Below, one piece after another: positions 1 through 9,300 of a DNA stretch of 64,000 nucleotides. A program made the translations under genes and the position numbers. This DNA is from CAZTPJ01 sp964614515 (GTDB lineage: Bacteria; Planctomycetota; Phycisphaerae; Phycisphaerales; UBA1924): NCBI GenBank assembly GCA_964614515.1, contig CAZTPJ010000004.1, positions 18,303 through 82,302 of the forward strand, read 5' to 3'. How positions within the stretch are numbered: position 1 is the first letter of the stretch; each line of letters opens with the position of its first letter. The notes below the pieces were generated by a model. It did not search any database and had not been told where the DNA came from. It was given only the letters and a program-made list of their open reading frames with translations.

Positions 1-12
1 GAGGAGTTGGCA

Positions 13-1083
13 ATGCGGACACCGAAGGCTCAGGGGCGTGGATTCACTCTTGTCGAGTTGCTGGTGGTGATTCTGATCATCGCGATCGTCGTGGCGATCG
101 TGGTGCCGGCGCTTGGCGGCGCTCGGAATGTCGCGCGGTCCACCGGGTCGCAGTCCATGCTGACCGACATATCGAATGCGTGCGAGCAGTTCCGCCTCGA
201 TGAACGGCGGCATCCCGGTTACTTCTCCGCGCTGGAGATGGGTTCGGAAGAGAACTTGACGCGCGGCTTCACCTCGATGGAAAACATCATGCTCGACCTG
301 GCCGGGGGCATCATCACCATCGGGGGGAACGAGCCGCAGGGCATTTTGTACGTTGGCCCCACGCAGTCCGGGGCCGTGACGGTCGATCCATCGGCCATCG
401 GCGTGACGGGTCCGAACAATAAGGGGTACTACTCGCCGAAGGGCCGGAACTATGTGGCGCAGAACGGGCGAGGGGCGGCGGGTTTGCAGGCCGCGGCGCA
501 GGACAATCAGGATTTGCCTGATGTGATCGACCTGTTCGGAAACCCGGTGATCGTGTTCGTTGAGAATGAGTTGGCGATCGGGCCGATTGATGATGAAGAA
601 GACTTCGCCGATGTGTCGTACATGACCGGAAGCACGAACCTTGCCCGCTTCTACTGGGCCTCGAATGCGGGCTTCCTGGACTCGCCTCAATTGGGGCGCG
701 GCGGGCGAAGTCAACGGAGGATCGATCCGAGTCGGCCTCACTCGATCCTCGGCGGCCTGCGCGATCCGGCCGATCTCCGGAACAGCATGGTCGGCCTCCT
801 CGGCAGTACGAGTTATCCGAATCTGTCCGGTCCGGGCGGATTCGGCTCGGGGATGCTGCCCTCGGCGTCGCGTGGGAAACTGGTGTTCATGTCGGCGGGG
901 CCTGACGGGTACTTCCTGGGAACCGACGACCGCGGCGCGCGACAGTTTGCCAACAATGTCCTGCTGTACGAGCGCAACTTCCTCAACGCCCAGAACCAGC
1001 GCTTTACGGACGCCAACGGCCAGGTAACCACGATCGACATCATCGAGGACTTTGACGACATTCTCGTCGTCAGTGGCAACTGA
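13..1083 (+). CDS. Type II secretion/type IV pilus-like prepilin (N-methylation motif protein)
   Basis: The 356-aa product begins with a short basic leader ending in Gly10, followed by FTLVELLVV and a hydrophobic helix (about residues 11-34). This is the classic prepilin peptidase site, with Glu at position +5 of the mature protein. The rest is a long, Gly/Asp-rich soluble domain unlike a compact pilin. Such large pseudopilin-like proteins are abundant in planctomycetes and are presumed to be assembled at the inner membrane by a T2SS/T4P-like machine. An in-frame TTG lies at 7, but GAGGAG at 1-6 sits six bases from the ATG at 13, so 13 is the better start. Upstream partners lie outside the window. 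The specific role is unknown. Confidence 0.8.
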   Translation: MRTPKAQGRGFTLVELLVVILIIAIVVAIVVPALGGARNVARSTGSQSMLTDISNACEQFRLDERRHPGYFSALEMGSEENLTRGFTSMENIMLDLAGGIITIGGNEPQGILYVGPTQSGAVTVDPSAIGVTGPNNKGYYSPKGRNYVAQNGRGAAGLQAAAQDNQDLPDVIDLFGNPVIVFVENELAIGPIDDEEDFADVSYMTGSTNLARFYWASNAGFLDSPQLGRGGRSQRRIDPSRPHSILGGLRDPADLRNSMVGLLGSTSYPNLSGPGGFGSGMLPSASRGKLVFMSAGPDGYFLGTDDRGARQFANNVLLYERNFLNAQNQRFTDANGQVTTIDIIEDFDDILVVSGN

Positions 1084-1123
1084 ACCCCGCTTCCAACATC
1101 CAGGGCAACGCGCCGACTCCGAA

Positions 1124-1152
1124 TTGACACGCGGGCGGTTTGACGCGATAGT
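1124..1152 (+). promoter_or_regulatory. Candidate sigma70-type promoter of comEC
   Basis: A perfect TTGACA (1124-1129) is separated by 17 bp from GATAGT (1147-1152), which matches the TATAAT consensus at four of six positions. The GTG at 1161 lies eight bases after the -10 hexamer and there is no Shine-Dalgarno sequence, so transcription would start at or next to the start codon (leaderless). This is prediction from sequence only. Confidence 0.45.
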
Positions 1153-1160
1153 GGTCGGCC

Positions 1161-3736
1161 GTGATGCCGGCCATGGACCATCCCGCTGCGCTTTCGGCGC
1201 GTGTTCGCGCGGCGATGGCCGTGGGCGCGGTGGCGATTGGATATGTCCTGTCGCGCTGGGCGGATGGGGTGCACCCTGCGGCGTGGTTTGGCGCGGCGTG
1301 TCTGGCGTGTGCGGCGGCGGGGGTGCTTCGCGGGCGCACGGCCGGGGCGGCGCTGCTNNNNNNNNNNCAATCGCGCATGCGGCGCTGATGTTGCTGTCGG
1401 CGGGGTGGTTTCATGTGCGGATCATCGCGCCGATGCGCGTGGATCAGGCGTGGATCGCGTCGGCCGGGGCGGAGCGCGGGATGCCCGTTCGCGTCCGCGG
1501 CATGGTGCTGCATGATCCGGTGTTGTACGATCCGCGTGAGAGTTTCCTGGAGCCGGCCGCGGGGCTGCGACTACGGATCGAAGTGATCGAAGGAGGCGCG
1601 GCCGCGCGAGCGGGCGTGCTCGAGGTGCGAGCGCCCGCGCGGGCGCTGCGCGACGTGACGGCCGGGGATCGCCTTCGCGTCACGGGGATGCTTCGCGGGA
1701 TCGAATCGGCGCTGAATCCCGGCGAGCGCGACGCGAGATTCTGGGCCGCGCAGGATCATGTGCGCGGACGACTGGTCACCTCCAGCAGCGGACTTGTTGA
1801 ACGCATCGAAGAGGGCGATGGTACATTCAGTGCGCTGCGCTCGTGGTGGCTCGCGTCGCGTGCGGATGCGAAGCGCCGGGCGAGCGAAGCGCTGCTGTCG
1901 AACGTTCCGATTGAGGGCACGGCCGGACGCGGGCGCGCCATGCTCGCGGCGCTGGTGCTGGGCATTCGCGAGCGCGAGGCCGAGGTCGTGCAGGAGGCGT
2001 ACACGCGCATCGGCCTGGCGCACGTCATGGCGATCTCGGGCTTCCATCTCGCGGTGATGGCGGGGGTGGTGATGGTGGGCGTGCGGCTGACGGGTGATCG
2101 CGGCGCGCTCGAGCCCATCATCGTCGCCGGGCTGGTGCTTGCGTACATGCTGATCGTGCCGAGCAATGCTCCGATCCTCCGCGCTGGGATCATGGTGCTC
2201 GCGGTGCTCGCCGCCGATGCGATGGGACGAAGGTATGACCGCGTGTCGATCCTGGCATACACGGCCATGGCGCTGCTGCTCATCCGCCCGATGGATCTGT
2301 GGTCGATGGGTTTTCAGTTGAGTTTCGGGCTTGTGGCGACGCTGATGTGGGTTGGACCGCGCGCGATGGCGCTGTTCAGCGGTGAGAGGATCATCACGGA
2401 CATGCCCGAGCCGTCGCCGTGGTGGCGGTGGCCGTTGATGTGGCTCAAAGGTTTGTTTGTTTCGAGCGTGTTGTGTTGGATCGTTGCGCTTCCTCTGGTG
2501 TTGTATCACACGGGGAATGTGAGTCCGCTGGCGGTGGTGAGTACGGTGCTTGTGCTGCCGTTGACGGTGGTGCTGATGTGGGTGGCGTTCGCGGGTGTTG
2601 CGGCGGCGGTGCTTGTGCCAGGCTCGATGGCCGTGGTGGGACCGGTGATGGGATCGCTGGCTGAAGTCATTGTGCGACTGGTGGAGTGGATTGATGCGAT
2701 GCCGTGGGCCGCGTTCTGGCTCCCGCGCGTGTCGGTGTGGTGGACGATGGTGGCCACGGCCGCGGGGCTGCTGTGGTTCTGGCGCGGGCGAGTGGGTGAT
2801 GGTGTTGGGCTTGGGGCGATGGCCGTGGCGGCGCTGTGGCTGATGCTTGAAGTTGCAACGGGGCCTCGACTGCCGGGTTCGGTCGTGCTGCGGGTTGATG
2901 CGCTGGCGGTTGGCAATGGGACGTGCATGATCGTGCGCAGCGGCTCGCAGGCGTGGTTCTGGGATTGCGGGTCTGATCGGGCCGGGATCGGCCAACGTCT
3001 CGTGCCGCGGGCCGCGCGGGAACTCGGCCTGTGGCGCATGGATGGGGCCATTATCACGCATCCGAACGAAGACCACTTCGAGGGCCTGCCCGCCGCCGCC
3101 GGTTGGCTGGAGGTGCCGCGCGTGTTCGTCGGCCAGGCGACGCTCGACGCGGCCGAGCGCCACGCGACGCGCAGCGTCGGGCAGTTCATGCGTTCGATTC
3201 AGGACCAGAGCCTCGAGGTGCAGGTCATCGGCGAGGGGCACGCGATGACGCTGAGCGATGATGTGCGCCTGCGCATCCTCTCGCCGCCGCAACAGGCGGA
3301 CTGGCCGATGGTCAACGATCACTCGCTCGTGGCGATGGTGGAAGCGGCAACGCACGGCGGCGTGCGTCGTGTGCTGCTCACTGGGGACATTCAGGCGCGG
3401 GCGATCGAGCATCTGTTGCGTGTTGGCGACCTTCGCGCCGACGTACTTGAACTGCCGCATCACGGATCGGTGCATGACGCGGCGCTGCGACTCTTGGCGA
3501 GTGTGGATCCCGACGTGGTGATCCAGTCCGGGGGGGCGAATCGGGCACATGACCCACGGTGGTTTGGCCAGCGGCGGATGCGGGCGTGGGCAATGACGGC
3601 CGAGCATGGCGCATCGTGGGTCGAGATTCGCCGCGATGGGTCGATCTGGCGCGGATCATACCGGGAGCCTCGCGCGGTGCGTGTGGCTGGTCCGGGGAAT
3701 GCCGCTGATCCGATGAATCCGCGCCAGACCCGCTAG
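1161..3736 (+). CDS. comEC: ComEC/Rec2 family DNA-uptake channel, frame broken by an assembly gap
   Basis: This is an inner-membrane protein that passes single-stranded DNA into the cytoplasm during transformation. The N-terminal part is read in one frame (starts GTG 1161, ATG 1164 or ATG 1173) and begins with hydrophobic helices. After ten Ns (1358-1367) the coding frame moves to another phase and continues with a DUF4131-like domain, a polytopic Competence domain (about 1930-2860), and a C-terminal metallo-beta-lactamase-like domain. In that domain HPNEDH stands where HxHxDH is usual, followed by LLTGD and LPHHGS. The third-position His is therefore Asn. The frame change is best explained by a wrong gap length, not a real mutation, because both halves read as ComEC. 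Its product would be about 860 aa. Confidence 0.85.
1358..1367. other. Assembly gap of ten Ns inside comEC
   Basis: Ten consecutive Ns. The ComEC reading frame differs on the two sides, so the true missing length should be congruent to 2 modulo 3 if the gene is intact. Ten is therefore a placeholder. Confidence 0.95.
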
Positions 3737-3783
3737 ACTCCGCCCACAACGGGCCAGGAAAGCCTTGACGACGTGGACCAGCC

Positions 3784-5772
3784 ATGACGACGCAGGACAA
3801 TCGCGAGGGACTGAGGCAGTTGCCGGCAGGGTACGCGGCCGTGGCCTCGCATGGGCCGTCCAAAGATGGTCCGGTGCGGTTGTGTGTGGTGGTTCGCGTT
3901 GAAGCCGAGAAGCCCGAGGATGCGCTGACGGTGCTGCGTTCGACGGTTGATGCGCGTGCGGTGCTCGGCTGCCTGACGGATGCGGCCGGACAGGTGCTTC
4001 GGTGGGTTGAGTTGTGGGTGCAGTCGCTGGACCTTGTGGCGTCATCCCCGCGTTCAGCGCGCGAGGCTCTTTCCAACGCAGTGCTGGATCGGCGATGGGT
4101 TGCGCAGGTCGCGGCGTGCGAAGCGGCGGCGGGGGGGGAGCCGGGCGTGGGGGGGGGCGTGATTCGCACGGGCTGGGAAGCGACGCATCCGCGTCCGCTG
4201 GTGATCGACCTTGATCGGCTTGAGTCAGTTCATCCGCGCGAGGCGGACTCCGGCGAAGAGTGGGCGTTGTGTCAGGATGAGCGAGTGCTGGCGGCGCTGG
4301 GCGCGCCGGGGTATGGCGCGACGATTCATCGATACCTGTATGTTCCGAAACTTGGCGAATCGTCCCCATTGGTGGCGGTGACGCCGGGTTCGCCGGTCGT
4401 GGGTGCAGCACGCGACATCACCACTGTCATCGGTCGTGGCGCGGTGGACTTCAACGTGGGCGGCGGGTTGATGATGGTCCGCCCGTGGCGGCCGATGGGC
4501 TATGAAGAGTTCATCGACGCCCTGGTGATGGAACCTTCCAGCGCTGTGGTTCGAATGTCGCCGCCGCTGGGTGAAGGCGGGTCATCTGTCGCGACGGCCC
4601 GGCCGTGGCTCGATGGCTCGATGTTCCTGGCCAGACAGGGGCGTGGCGGGCGGATGGTCGAGTCGTTTCACCTCAAACTTCGCCTGCTGGCGGATGCGAT
4701 CTGCACGGTTCGCGATGTGACGGGGAGTTCGGGAGCGCCGCTGCTGAACCTGACCGCATCCTCGTTTCGCGTGAGCCTCACGGAGCCGGGGTGTGGTGGC
4801 GCGATGCCGGTGCTGTGGTCGGCGCGGGCCGCGCTCGTGCAGGGGGGGGATGCGATTCCACTGAAGATCCCGGGCACGGAGTCCCGCGTCTTCCTGCGCG
4901 GGGTTGATCGCGGCGTGACCATCTACACGCCAGAATCCGCCGGACGCAGCGTCCAGTCGCGAGGCTCCGTGCGCATCCGACAGATCGAATCCGGACGGGC
5001 CGGCGCCATCGTCACCGGCACGCTTTCGACCCAGGAGCGATTGTCGCCCGGGGCCACGGATCTCGCGTGGCTGCGCATCGACTTGCCGGGCGTGACGGCG
5101 GATTTGTACGGGGTGCTGGAGTCCGCGGCCGCGATGGCGGCGGGAGAGTGGCGATTCCGTTCGCTTCAGCAGAGGTTGCCGGAGAAAGTCGTCGCGGCGC
5201 TCAAGGAGCGCGAGGGCGTGCCGATTCAGGATGTGGCGTTTGAGACGTTGCCGCAGTTGAGTTCGCCTTGCGACTTGTATTCGCTGGCGGTGCTGGCGGT
5301 GCGGACGATGCTGGTCAACGGGGGCAACACGCTGGCGGTCGCGCTGGACGAGGTATTGAGCCTGGCGCGGCAGTGCGCGGTGTCGGCGAAGGAAGCGGCG
5401 AGCCTGGAGGATCGCATCGGCGCGTTGATGGACAAGGACAAGCGTTGGCTTGAATCGCTCGGTCCGCATCGGTTGACGCGCGAGGAGATGTCTCCGAAGA
5501 CGGCGCTGGACCTTGTGCCGCGCGAAGTGTGGCTGCGGACGCTGGCGATGATCGTGCGGATGTTCCCGGGCGTGGGGCCGGACAGTGCATGTCGTGATCT
5601 TGGCGATGCGCCGGCGGCGGGGCCGCATGCGGTGTACGCCCCGGTGCTGACCGACCTGGATCGCCTGTTGGTGGAGACTCGCAGCCTGATTATGATTGAC
5701 TGGCGATTCAACCGTGAGATTCATAGCGTTGTGCGCGACGTGCGCATGGGGCTTGGCACGGCGCGGAAATGA
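3784..5772 (+). CDS. T6SS-linked protein with a degenerate protein-kinase-like region
   Basis: This 662-aa product is not firmly assigned. The first 200 residues form an uncharacterised domain. From about residue 296, LKLRLLADAICTVRD followed by LLNLTASSFRVSL resembles the helix E/catalytic-loop region of Ser/Thr kinases. SPCDLYSLAVLAVRTML (from about residue 494) resembles kinase subdomain IX. The HRD catalytic Asp, VAIK and DFG are not recognisable, so it would be a pseudokinase at best. It lies just upstream of the TssJ-like lipoprotein and a second pseudokinase, in the position where H1-like T6SS clusters carry their phosphorylation regulators. No signal peptide or membrane helix is apparent. 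The start has only a weak ribosome binding site. Confidence 0.55.
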   Translation: MTTQDNREGLRQLPAGYAAVASHGPSKDGPVRLCVVVRVEAEKPEDALTVLRSTVDARAVLGCLTDAAGQVLRWVELWVQSLDLVASSPRSAREALSNAVLDRRWVAQVAACEAAAGGEPGVGGGVIRTGWEATHPRPLVIDLDRLESVHPREADSGEEWALCQDERVLAALGAPGYGATIHRYLYVPKLGESSPLVAVTPGSPVVGAARDITTVIGRGAVDFNVGGGLMMVRPWRPMGYEEFIDALVMEPSSAVVRMSPPLGEGGSSVATARPWLDGSMFLARQGRGGRMVESFHLKLRLLADAICTVRDVTGSSGAPLLNLTASSFRVSLTEPGCGGAMPVLWSARAALVQGGDAIPLKIPGTESRVFLRGVDRGVTIYTPESAGRSVQSRGSVRIRQIESGRAGAIVTGTLSTQERLSPGATDLAWLRIDLPGVTADLYGVLESAAAMAAGEWRFRSLQQRLPEKVVAALKEREGVPIQDVAFETLPQLSSPCDLYSLAVLAVRTMLVNGGNTLAVALDEVLSLARQCAVSAKEAASLEDRIGALMDKDKRWLESLGPHRLTREEMSPKTALDLVPREVWLRTLAMIVRMFPGVGPDSACRDLGDAPAAGPHAVYAPVLTDLDRLLVETRSLIMIDWRFNREIHSVVRDVRMGLGTARK

Positions 5773-5796
5773 CGCACGAACCCAAAGGGGACAGCG

Positions 5797-6303
5797 ATGA
5801 CACGAATGATTGTTGGTGCGGCGGTGATGACGACGGCCTTGGCGCTGGGCGCCTGTGGGCCGAAGTACGCCGCGTTTGACGTGCAGGTCTCGCTCGATCC
5901 GGCGATGGCGCGCGATGGACGCTATCCAGCCGTGGAGGTTGATCTGGTCGCGGTGAGTTCCAATGAGCGTGATCGTTGGATCAGCAAACCCGTGAGCGAG
6001 TATTTTTCCGGGAACGATCAGTTTCGCCGGGACGCATCCAAGTACACCATGCGCTTCAGCAACGAGACGCCGGGTCCACTGACGCTCTCGCGTCGCGATC
6101 CGATCTGGCAGACGTGGAAGGGTCGGCAGGAGTTGTTCATCATGGCGAACCTGGGGGGGGTGTCGGGCAGCGGGGCGAGTGACCCGCGCCGACTGGTGCT
6201 TTCGCTCGACACGCGGCGGTGGCCTGGGGATCGCAAACTCGAAATCCTCGTGCAGGGCAGCAAAGTGACGTGCCTGACGCCTGAGAAGCCCGTGAAGGAT
6301 TGA
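5797..6303 (+). CDS. tssJ: Outer-membrane lipoprotein, candidate TssJ
   Basis: The 168-aa precursor has a lipoprotein signal ending in LALGAC, with the acylated Cys at residue 20. The mature part is a short beta-rich domain: a strand (FDVQVSLDP), a PAVEVDLVAVS segment, then WISKPVSEYF, LTLSRRDPIWQTW, and a late pair LVLSLDTRRW and LEILVQGSKV. Size, lipidation and the order 'strand, paired strand, aromatic loop' resemble TssJ, which tethers TssM to the outer membrane. No other TssJ candidate of the right size is present in an otherwise complete locus. AAGGGGA lies upstream of the ATG. Primary-sequence similarity to TssJ is weak, so this rests on context and general architecture. Confidence 0.5.
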   Translation: MTRMIVGAAVMTTALALGACGPKYAAFDVQVSLDPAMARDGRYPAVEVDLVAVSSNERDRWISKPVSEYFSGNDQFRRDASKYTMRFSNETPGPLTLSRRDPIWQTWKGRQELFIMANLGGVSGSGASDPRRLVLSLDTRRWPGDRKLEILVQGSKVTCLTPEKPVKD

Positions 6304-6310
6304 CGGACGG

Positions 6311-6316
6311 TACACT
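6311..6316 (+). promoter_or_regulatory. Candidate -10 hexamer (TACACT)
   Basis: TACACT lies eleven bases before the ATG at 6328, with no Shine-Dalgarno sequence in between. It belongs to a set of similarly placed hexamers in this window. No convincing -35 element was found. Confidence 0.3.
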
Positions 6317-6327
6317 GTTGGCCACGT

Positions 6328-9300
6328 ATGGCTGTGTTCGGCGGGTATGAAACGGTCCGGCAGTTCAGTGCGAGCGCCTCGCACGCGGTGTGGACCGCGC
6401 GTCCGGCGGGCGCGGCTGGCGAGCCGTTATACGCGATCAAACAGATCCGTCTTGAGGAGATCGTGGACCTGCTCGGCGCGGAGGATGCCGAGCGTGCGAT
6501 CGAAGGGCTGTATCAGGCCGCGTGTGTGCAGGAGCGTCTGGCGAAGGTCGAGGGCTCGCGCTGGGCGGCGATTCACGTCAAAGCAAAGTCGAAGGATGGC
6601 GCATATTGCGTGACGGACCTGTTCTTCGACGGGGGCGTGCCGAGTTCGGCGCAGTCGCTGATTCGCGGGGCAGGTTCGACGCGTTTGACGCACCAGACGC
6701 TTCGCGCGGTCGTCGAGGCCGTGGCGCAGGGCATGGCGCAGATTCACGCGCTGGGTCGTCCGCACGGGCGATTGAAGGCGACGAATGTGCTGATCGCATG
6801 GGCGGGCGATGTCCCGTCGCGCGTGCTGCTGACGGATCCGGCGGCGGATGCGGCGGTGGCTCGGCGCGACGCGGAAGATGACATCACCGCGCTGGGCGAG
6901 TTGATCTATGAGTTGGTGCTGAAACGGCCCTATGCGTCGCGCGGCGGGTGGCCGTTGCCGCAGGATGATGCGTGGCGGGCGCTGGGTTCGACCGGCGAGG
7001 CCTGGCGCAAACTCTGTGAAGAGTTGCTCAATCCCGCGCGAAAGCCGGGCGAGATCAAAGCCGAGGACATCCCGGCCATGTTGCCGGTGGAACAGTCCGG
7101 CGGCCCGTCCAAGCGCACGCTCATCGCGGCCGGGGCGGGCGGGCTGCTGCTGGTCATCATCGCGGTGGTGGCGATGGTGAACGTTTTCGGCGGCGGGGGG
7201 GGGGATGAGGATGGCGGATCGGTGACGCCCGAGGAGTGGATCAGCCTCATCAATCACGACGAAACGTGGCTGGCGGGTCTTCGCCAGAGATTGCGGGAGG
7301 GTGATCAACGCATCGGCGACCCCGCGCTGGCCTTGGCGCTGCGCGACATCTTCACCGAGCACGGCGTGCCGCCGAGCGACACGCGGCAACTCGCCGAGAT
7401 CTTCCTGGCCGAGTCGGATTCAAACCGGTACACGAGATCCAACGGATATGAGGATGAGCGTGCGTCGGCGAAGGCGGCGAAGTTCCTCCCGGCCGTGGCG
7501 AGTTTGACCGAGGCGATCCGGAGTTGGCCCGCGCGTGTGCGAATGGTTGAGGCGGCCGAGGTGGCCGAGGCGTTGGGGATGCCGCTGCGTGCGGCGGATT
7601 TGCGTCAGCGCGGGGCTGAACTCGGTGAGCAGGCGACGGGTCAGGAGATCGTGGCGCACGTTGACGCGGTGGCGGGGGGGCTGCGGGTTGTCGATCGGCT
7701 CACGACACTTGGTGAATCGGTGGCTCGACTGACGGGTCGCGGGGCGGAGCTCAACGATCCGGTTTTGTCGCGGATTGGCGAGGTGGTGGCGGAGCGTGAT
7801 TCGATGGCGCCGCTTGAGCAACTGGAGCGCTTCGCGGCGACTCTGGCGGGTGTGGAGCAGGCGCTGGCCCGGGGCCTCTTTCAGGATGATGCAGCGCGGC
7901 GGGCGCTTCTGGCCCGAGCGGCCGAGTTGGCCGGCCCGACCGATCGCCCGATCACCACCGAGACGCTGAATCAATGGGAGACGGCCACGCGCAGCGACGA
8001 GTTTCAGCCGCTGGCCGGTGAGAGTCCGATCGAGGGTTGGCGTGCGAGGTTGGCGCGTGTGTCGCGTTCGCTCGACGCGATGACGTTTGACGCGGTGGCG
8101 CAGGAGAAGCGTGCGGACTGCGTTCGTCAGCGCGAATCAGCGCACGCTCGCGCGTCCGAGGCGGCGGGATTGATCGATCAGAACGCCGGCGTCGGACGCA
8201 TCCGCATGTACGAAGCCGAGCACCAGCGGCTGGGCGCGGAGATTCAGCGGCGTCTCGACGAGTTGGAAGCGCACGTCGCGACGTTGGCGCGATGCGGACT
8301 GGCGGATCCCAACGAAATCCGACGAACCATGGCCCAGAGCGACGCCAGCCGCGTGCCGTCAGGCTCGGCCGTGGTGCAGGCGGAGTATCGACGTCGGCTC
8401 GATGATGCGCGACAGCGATATTCCGATGAGGCGATCGAGGGCGCCTTCGATGCGCTCGTGACGCTCTTTGGCGGCCTGGATGAATCGACGATGGTGTCCA
8501 CGCAGGGCGCCGAGCGATTCGCGGCGACGCTTCGGACGCAGCGCGAGCAGGCGCTGACGGCCTTCTTCGCCGAGCCGGCGTGGCGACAGGCGTGGGAGGG
8601 TGGGGGAGCCCCGCCGCCGCTGGCAACGTTCAGCGAATCGCTCGCATCGATTCGTGAGAATCTCGCCGCGCGGGCCGCTCGGGCGATGGCCGTGGCGGCC
8701 GAGGCGGACCGCATGAAGGCCATGATCGATGATGCGCGGAGTTTCGATGAGGAAGCGCGTCGGGCGGCGGCGCAGTTCGTGCAGGATTCCGCGGAGTTTC
8801 GCGCGGAACTCTCGACGTTGCTCGGGACCATCACATCGCTTGAAGGCGTGTGGGGAGCATCACGCCGCGGTGATACGACAGCCCTGGCCGCGATCATCGA
8901 ACGCGGGGAGGTGACCCCGGCCGTGGCGCTGGAAGCGTGGCGCGGGCTGGAGCGCGTGGAGGGGGGGGGGACAGGGCTGAGTCTGGCGCAGACGGCCAGC
9001 CTTCGCGAGCGCTTGATCGGCCTCGCCGGCGGCGTTGGCTCCGAAGCGCGACGGCGCGAGATCATCGAGGACATCCGCGCCACGGCCAGGCAGCGATGGG
9101 TCACCCAGGCCCGCGCTGCACCCACGATGGCGGAGTTTGAGAGCGCTGTTGACCTCGCGCCGCGATTCGACGTGTCGCGAAGCACCGTCGAAGACGCCGC
9201 GATCGCGTACAACTGGCTGGTCGTGGAGTTCGCTCGCACAGCCATCGAGGCCCGCACGGCCGGCGCGAATGATGAGGCCGTGCGCGGACACACTCGGTCG

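Noticed and set aside
1571..3607. Long minus-strand open frame opposite comEC
   Set aside because: His/Arg/Pro-rich shadow of the ComEC gene with no recognisable motif.
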